This document shows positions 13,420-17,502 of a stretch of 17,502 nt of DNA, in pieces (within the stretch, counting starts at the first letter, position 1; each line of letters begins with the position of its first letter). The stretch comes from a bacterium (GTDB lineage: Bacteria; NPL-UPA2; JAUVJM01). The notes beneath the pieces are model-generated. The model saw only the letters and a list, made by a program, of their open reading frames with translations, was not told where the DNA came from and searched no databases. The position numbers and the translations under genes are program-made. The stretch is taken from positions 1-17,502 of the forward strand of contig JAUVJM010000014.1 of NCBI GenBank assembly GCA_030596585.1, in the 5' to 3' direction.

Positions 13420-14707
13420 TGGCCGGGGTCCCTTGAGAGGGACGTTCAGCGTGCCCGGAGACAAATCAATATCCCACAGAGCCATAATGCTCAGCTCCAT
13501 TGCAAACGGCGTGAGCAAGCTCGAAGGATTTGCAACAGGCGAAGACTGTATGAATACCGTGAAAGCATTCCGGTCTCTCGGAGTGAACATTGACAGGAAA
13601 GACACGCTGACTGTTGAGGGAAAGGGCCTGCACGGACTGAAAGAGCCCGGGGAGACAATTGACACAGGCAATTCAGGGACGACAATGCGCCTCTTACTCG
13701 GGATACTTGCGGGTCAGTCCTTTCGAACCGTGATTACAGGAGACGAGAGCCTCAGGCAAAGACCCATGCGGCGTGTAACACAGCCTTTGCGAGAGATGGG
13801 AGCCATGATTTCAGGCAGGGATGGCGCAGACTTCGCACCTCTGACTGTTAAGGGAACGAACTTACATCCTATCCGCCACGTCTCCCCCATCCCCAGCGCA
13901 CAGGTCAAATCAGCAGTTTTGTTAGCCGGGCTCTATGCAGACGGAGAAACATCCGTAACCGAGCCCCTGCTTTCGAGAGACCATACGGAACGGATGCTTC
14001 GTTTCTTCGGTGCCGAACTCAATACCGACGGGACGACTGTAAGGATAAAAGGAGGACAAGAACTAAAAGGGAGAAATTTCAGCATTCCGGGTGACATATC
14101 GGCGGCTTCTTTTTTTATACTGGGAGCCTGTATGATACCCGATTCCAAAATCACGATTACGAACGTCGGAGTCAACCCGACGAGGACACGAATGATAGAC
14201 GTCCTTCGCTCATCCGGGGCAAAAATCACTCTCTCCGGGGCAAGGGACGAAGCTCTCGAACCGGCGGCAGACATAACCGTGGAATGGAGCAAGCTTGACC
14301 CATTCAAAATCGGACCGGCGGACATGCCCGGTTTGCTGGATGAGATTCCTGCACTTGCCGTAGCAGCCGCATTTTCCGGAGGAGAAAGTGTAATCCGGGG
14401 CGCGTCAGAGCTGAGAGTGAAAGAAACTGACAGAATAAAAGCTCTCGCCGCCGACCTCAAGAATCTCGGTGCCGACGTCAGAGAACAGGAAGACGGACTC
14501 CTAATCCAGGGCGTAGAGACACTTAAGGGCAGTGAAGTTGACAGCTTCGGAGACCATAGGATAGCTATGGCAATGACAATCGCGGGCATGATAAGCAGGG
14601 AAGAAACTACAATACTGAATACGGAATGCATAAACACTTCTTTCCCTGAATTCATCGATACGCTCAGAATCCTCGCACCGGACAGTGAAATAAGAATTAC
14701 GGATTAA
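13400..14707 (+). CDS. aroA: 3-phosphoshikimate 1-carboxyvinyltransferase (EPSP synthase)
   Basis: A 435-residue enzyme joining shikimate-3-phosphate and phosphoenolpyruvate in the shikimate pathway. Seen in order: PGDKSISHR (about 19-27), TGNSGTTMRL (about 89-98), GDESLRQRPMRR, PSAQVKSAVLLAGL, LLSRDHTERML, IPGDISAASFF, LDEIPALAVAA with the catalytic Asp, ELRVKETDRI, FGDHRIAMA and NTSFPEF. The GNxGTxMR loop keeps the glycine (about G93) that in many class I enzymes goes with glyphosate sensitivity, whereas SAQVKSA, DHTERML and RVKETDR resemble the class II type. The ATG at 13400 is inside the tyrA end. The last codons (IRITD) merge into an AT-rich repeated GAATTA(C/G)G sequence that continues to the cmk start. 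Confidence 0.97.
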   Translation: MHSIIVNGRGPLRGTFSVPGDKSISHRAIMLSSIANGVSKLEGFATGEDCMNTVKAFRSLGVNIDRKDTLTVEGKGLHGLKEPGETIDTGNSGTTMRLLLGILAGQSFRTVITGDESLRQRPMRRVTQPLREMGAMISGRDGADFAPLTVKGTNLHPIRHVSPIPSAQVKSAVLLAGLYADGETSVTEPLLSRDHTERMLRFFGAELNTDGTTVRIKGGQELKGRNFSIPGDISAASFFILGACMIPDSKITITNVGVNPTRTRMIDVLRSSGAKITLSGARDEALEPAADITVEWSKLDPFKIGPADMPGLLDEIPALAVAAAFSGGESVIRGASELRVKETDRIKALAADLKNLGADVREQEDGLLIQGVETLKGSEVDSFGDHRIAMAMTIAGMISREETTILNTECINTSFPEFIDTLRILAPDSEIRITD

Positions 14708-14724
14708 GAATTAGGAATTACGAA
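14692..14724. repeat. Degenerate GAATTACG-like tandem words at the aroA/cmk junction
   Basis: Words resembling AGAATTACGG, TAAGAATTAGG and AATTACGAAT follow one another over 33 bases. They span the last codons of aroA and the whole 18-base gap before cmk. No recognisable ribosome-binding site for cmk remains in it other than a weak TTAGGAA. Confidence 0.55.
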
Positions 14725-14725
14725 T

Positions 14726-15403
14726 ATGTCGCAAAGAGAACCTATAATTGCCATTGACGGACCTGCAGGCTCCGGGAAAAGTACGGCCTCACGCCTGGTA
14801 GCTGAGAAACTTGATTACCTGTATCTGGATACAGGAGCAATGTATCGCGCCCTCACATGGAAAGCCATCCGGGAGAACTCAGACCTCACGAACGAAAAGA
14901 ACCTCGTTGAACTTGCGAAGAAGACAACCATAAAACTCACAAAAGACAGAAAAGTCTTTGTGGACGGCACGGACGTAACCGTCCCGATACGGGACCCGGA
15001 ACTTACAAAGAGGGTATACTACATCGCCAGAGTGCCGGGAGTCCGCGAATGTATGGTAGCGCTCCAGAGAGAAATCGGCAAAGCAGGAGGGGTGGTGGTT
15101 GAAGGAAGAGACATCACAACAGTAGTATTCCCGGATGCAAAGACGAAAATCTATCTTGATGCTTCTGTTGCAGAGAGAGTCGGGAGGAGACACAAAGAAC
15201 TGAAGGACCGGGGATATAGCGCTGAGGTTGATGAAGTTGAAAAAGAACTGCATTCACGGGATGAAGAAGACAGGGGGAGAAAAATTGCCCCGCTTCGCAT
15301 TGCTAAGAATGCAGTCGTTATTGACACCACACATATGGACATTGACCGGGTGGTAGAAACCATCCTTGACCATGTCAAACACCCGAAAGCGAGAAATGAG
15401 TAG
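14726..15403 (+). CDS. cmk: Cytidylate kinase
   Basis: A 225-residue cytosolic enzyme phosphorylating CMP and dCMP with ATP. The P-loop GPAGSGKS is at about 12-19, followed by YLDTGAMYRA (about 34-43), the CMP-binding segment DGTDVTVPIRDPELT, VEGRDITTVVFPDAKTKIYLDASVAERVGRRH, and the lid/helix DEVEKELHSRDEEDRGRKIAPLR with its Arg-Asp pairs. The final NAVVIDTTHMDIDRVVETIL is also typical. The order aroA-cmk followed by plsC and ispH is a conserved arrangement in several phyla. The plsC start overlaps its last codons. Weak ribosome-binding context (TTAGGAA) suggests translation coupled to aroA. Confidence 0.96.
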   Translation: MSQREPIIAIDGPAGSGKSTASRLVAEKLDYLYLDTGAMYRALTWKAIRENSDLTNEKNLVELAKKTTIKLTKDRKVFVDGTDVTVPIRDPELTKRVYYIARVPGVRECMVALQREIGKAGGVVVEGRDITTVVFPDAKTKIYLDASVAERVGRRHKELKDRGYSAEVDEVEKELHSRDEEDRGRKIAPLRIAKNAVVIDTTHMDIDRVVETILDHVKHPKARNE

Positions 15404-16043
15404 ATATTCTTTTATCTGCTTCCTGGCACGAATCGTGCTGAAATTACTATTCCGCGTCAGGATAAGAGGCGCGGAGAACATTCCGCGGGCAGGCCCTTTC
15501 ATAATCGCCCCCAACCATATAAGTTTCCTTGACCCGGTTGCTGTCGGAGCCTTCGTTCCGCGAGACCTCCATTATGCATCTAGAGAAAACCTATTTGACA
15601 CTCTTTTCCTATCATGGCTTCTCATGGTTTGCCAGTCCTTCCCTGTGAGACAGAGCAGACCCCGCCCCGGGACGATAAAAAGAATTCTCTCAATACTTAA
15701 ATCAGGTGAAGGATTTTTGATTTTCCCCGAAGGCACAAGGAGTATCAATGGAAAACTCCTGAGAGGAAACCCCGGTCTGGGTATGCTTGCTTCAGTTGCC
15801 GCCACGCCGATCATCCCAACTCTAATTGTGGGAGCGGAAAAGGCTCTTCCGATTGGCGCGCGCTGGATAAGATTGAAAAAAATCCAGATTCAATTCGGCA
15901 AACCTGTGTTCCCCGCGCCGGTTGAAGAAAATAGAAACCGAAGACAGGCCTATCAGGCATTGACCGACGAGGTGATGCAAAAGATTAAGGAACTGTCACA
16001 GAATAGGAGAGATGCCATTGCGAGAAATGAACGCAGTGAATGA
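15396..16043 (+). CDS. plsC: 1-acyl-sn-glycerol-3-phosphate acyltransferase (PlsC family)
   Basis: A 215-residue membrane-associated enzyme that adds the second acyl chain to make phosphatidic acid. A start at ATG 15396 overlaps cmk by eight bases; a TTG 30 bases earlier is less likely. Seen: an N-terminal hydrophobic helix (FICFLARIVLKLLF), the catalytic NHISFLD (H41/D46), the FPVRQ region, and FLIFPEGTRS (about 107-116) for glycerol-phosphate binding, then the PIIPTLIVGAEKAL segment. The family is certain. The last nine residues, about AIARNERSE, and the stop codon come from a GTCATTGCGAG-type palindromic repeat (from 16013), so the native C-terminus was replaced or extended by repeat DNA. 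Confidence 0.93.
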   Translation: MSRYSFICFLARIVLKLLFRVRIRGAENIPRAGPFIIAPNHISFLDPVAVGAFVPRDLHYASRENLFDTLFLSWLLMVCQSFPVRQSRPRPGTIKRILSILKSGEGFLIFPEGTRSINGKLLRGNPGLGMLASVAATPIIPTLIVGAEKALPIGARWIRLKKIQIQFGKPVFPAPVEENRNRRQAYQALTDEVMQKIKELSQNRRDAIARNERSE

Positions 16044-16067
16044 CGAAGCAATCTCTGAGATTGCTTC
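16013..16067. repeat. Truncated GCAAT-type palindromic repeat spanning the plsC end and ispH leader
   Basis: The sequence reads TGCCATTGCGAG, then a variable loop, GAAGCAATCTC, T and GAGATTGCTTC. The 11-base arms at 16045-16055 and 16057-16067 are perfectly complementary and would form a strong hairpin nine bases before the ispH ATG. The outer right half of a full element is missing. Confidence 0.8.
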
Positions 16068-16076
16068 CACTAAGCT

Positions 16077-16895
16077 ATGAAAAAAGTAGAGCTGGCAGAG
16101 CATTCCGGTTTCTGCTTCGGGGTAAGAAGAGCAATCAAGCTTGCCCAGGATGCAGCAAGGAAAAGCAAACTGCCTATCTATTCCCTGGGTCCTCTCATCC
16201 ATAACCGGCAGGAAGTGGAAAGGTTGAGGGGAAAAGGAATTCATGTAATCGAGAACCTTTCGGGGATGGAATCAGGAACCCTCATTATTCGCTCCCACGG
16301 AATCCATCCCAAACTGCTCAAAGAAGCAAAATCAAAGGGACTTTCGATCGTTGATGCTACATGTCCCTTCGTCCGGAAAGTCCACCAGATAGTAGCCCTT
16401 CTCAAGCAAGATGGATACGAAGTTATTGTTATCGGGGAAAAGAGACATCCGGAAATCCTGGCTTTGCCCGGGGTGAAGGTCATCGAGAAAAAATCAGACG
16501 TGAGCAAAATGCGAAAGAGAAAACAATTAGGCATTGTCTCCCAGACTACCCAGACAATCGGGAATTTCAACGAAGTCGTTCAAGCGCTTCTTTCAAAAGC
16601 ACCCGAACTCAGAATTTTCAACACCATCTGCCTGGAAACAGTCAAAAGGCAGGAGTCCACAAGAAAACTGGCAGGCAGGGTTGATTCCATGGTGGTTGTG
16701 GGAGGGTATAACAGCGCCAATACGAGAAGGCTGGCAGAAATCTGCAGAAGAGCCGGAACGGAAACCCACCAGGTTGAAACGGCGGACGAAATCAAACCCG
16801 CCTGGTTCAAAGGGAAAAATGCAATCGGAGTAACTGCAGGCGCATCCACCCCCGGATGGCTTATCAAGGAAGTTATGAAAAAGCTAAGGGCTTAA
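16077..16895 (+). CDS. ispH: 4-hydroxy-3-methylbut-2-enyl diphosphate reductase
   Basis: A 272-residue iron-sulphur enzyme, last step of the MEP isoprenoid pathway, giving IPP and DMAPP. The three cluster ligands are visible: Cys13 in HSGFCFGVRRA, Cys96 in DATCPFV and Cys185 in NTICLETVKRQE. Other catalytic residues also stand in place: His42 in GPLIHN, His74 in RSHG, and Glu126 in GEKRHPE. SQTT, GGYNSANTRRLAEIC and GVTAGASTP complete the family pattern. The length is at the short end but normal; there is no fused S1 domain. No Shine-Dalgarno sequence precedes the ATG, because the repeat hairpin at 16045-16067 occupies that place; translation could be leaderless-like, or coupled to plsC 33 bases upstream. 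Confidence 0.97.
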   Translation: MKKVELAEHSGFCFGVRRAIKLAQDAARKSKLPIYSLGPLIHNRQEVERLRGKGIHVIENLSGMESGTLIIRSHGIHPKLLKEAKSKGLSIVDATCPFVRKVHQIVALLKQDGYEVIVIGEKRHPEILALPGVKVIEKKSDVSKMRKRKQLGIVSQTTQTIGNFNEVVQALLSKAPELRIFNTICLETVKRQESTRKLAGRVDSMVVVGGYNSANTRRLAEICRRAGTETHQVETADEIKPAWFKGKNAIGVTAGASTPGWLIKEVMKKLRA

Positions 16896-16918
16896 ATCCC
16901 CATCCTTGAATAAACTTA

Positions 16919-16945
16919 TAGACAAAAGTTATGAATTGGTATAAT
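16919..16945 (+). promoter_or_regulatory. Putative promoter for the PAS-domain gene (extended -10)
   Basis: A perfect TATAAT (16940-16945) has TGG just before it, an extended -10. TAGACA (16919-16924) lies 15 bases upstream as a near-consensus -35. Transcription would start near 16952, about 45 bases before the ATG of the next gene. The run of consensus matches makes this the best promoter in the window. Confidence 0.6.
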
Positions 16946-16995
16946 ATATCTTGCAGTTACTATAAAAAAATAACCAAGAGTACAAGAGACAGCTT

Positions 16996-17502
16996 ATGAA
17001 TAAACTTGAATCACTACGTCAGCAGATTGCTAAACTGGAGACACAAAAAGTCAGATACAAAAAGGCGAAAGGAGAATTGCGGGAGAGAGAGAAACGATAC
17101 AGAAGCTTAATACAAGCAATCCCTGATATAATATACAAAATCGACCATGGCGGAATCTTTACCTTTGTGAGTGATGCTGTAAAGCAATTAGGCTACAATC
17201 CGAAAGAACTTATAGGAAAACATTTCAAGGAAATAGTGCATCCCGATGATTTTGAAACTATCGCGAGTTCCCTCGTTCTAACGAAGTACAAAGGGAAGAC
17301 AACTGGTGATGCAAATTCGCCAAAGCTTTTTGATGAAAGAAGGACTGGCAAGAGAATAACAAGGAACCTTGTGGTCAGGCTATTAGTGAAGAATCCAAAA
17401 GGAATCCCAGAAGATTATCATTATGGCGAAGTATATTCTGTTGGGCAGCTCCCATCAGGTTTTCTATATGGGACGGTAGATTCTTCCGGGAAATGGGATA
17501 TA
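16996..17502 (+). CDS. PAS-domain sensor protein, N-terminal part (probable histidine kinase or diguanylate-cyclase regulator)
   Basis: An ATG at 16996 opens a frame that stays open to the window edge for 169 codons, so the 3' end is missing. Residues about 1-35 form a charged coiled coil (MNKLESLRQQIAKLETQKV). A PAS domain follows from about residue 36 (YRSLIQAIPDIIYKIDHGG, FTFVSDAVKQLGYNPKELIGK, FKEIVHPDDFE). After that comes a less typical linker rich in Lys/Arg, with PAS-like WDI at the edge. There is no membrane helix in this part. The output domain is not visible, so kinase or cyclase cannot be chosen. The ribosome-binding site is weak (AAGAG). It has its own promoter and is probably not part of the ispH operon. 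Confidence 0.82.
   Translation, partial: MNKLESLRQQIAKLETQKVRYKKAKGELREREKRYRSLIQAIPDIIYKIDHGGIFTFVSDAVKQLGYNPKELIGKHFKEIVHPDDFETIASSLVLTKYKGKTTGDANSPKLFDERRTGKRITRNLVVRLLVKNPKGIPEDYHYGEVYSVGQLPSGFLYGTVDSSGKWDI

Noticed and set aside
13933..14655. Open frame of 240 codons on the minus strand inside aroA
   Set aside because: It is antisense to aroA, low in complexity (Ser-, Ala- and Ile-rich) and lacks any domain pattern.
16869..16920. Intrinsic terminator after ispH
   Set aside because: Only a three- to four-base GGG/CCC pairing around CTTAAAT is possible, with no T-run; too weak to report.

Overview
The window looks like chromosomal DNA of a Gram-negative, probably uncultured bacterium. 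A tripartite RND efflux system with a TolC-type channel implies an outer membrane. The gene set includes core metabolism: glycolytic gpmI, the shikimate/tyrosine genes aroA and tyrA, cmk, plsC, and ispH of the MEP isoprenoid pathway. A prepilin-like protein with a C-terminal H-X9-DG motif is a type common in Planctomycetota, Lentisphaerota, Verrucomicrobiota and several candidate phyla. I cannot name the phylum from sequence alone. Many gaps carry short palindromic repeats of several families.

Layout. (1) 1-3011, minus strand: an efflux operon transcribed tolC-like, then membrane-fusion protein, then RND pump (cut by the left edge). (2) 3012-3228: a divergent promoter region. (3) 3229-6987, plus strand: a DapA/NAL-fold protein that lacks the family's catalytic residues, gpmI, and a CaCA-type cation antiporter, separated by palindromic repeats. 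(4) 7149-12300: a regulatory and envelope block, with a tail-anchored FHA protein, a small winged-helix-like protein, SppA peptidase, an RpoD-like sigma factor whose start overlaps the sppA stop, apt, a PilZ protein, a membrane protein with three zinc ribbons, and a type IV prepilin-like protein. (5) 12547-16895: a compact biosynthetic operon tyrA-aroA-cmk-plsC-ispH with several overlapping genes. (6) 16996-end: the start of a PAS-domain sensor protein.

The most unusual features are these. The intergenic palindromes behave like REPINs: two inverted hairpin units whose stems differ between copies but stay self-complementary. A near-copy of one unit lies inside the coding sequence of sigma region 2. 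A repeat supplies the last residues of PlsC and occupies the place of the ispH ribosome-binding site. Two composite repeats in inverted orientation bracket the three-gene block winged-helix/sppA/sigma. The DapA-fold protein next to gpmI has lost the Schiff-base lysine and the other catalytic positions. I see no CRISPR array, rRNA, tRNA, insertion-sequence transposase or phage gene. No gene-free stretch exceeds 300 bases.
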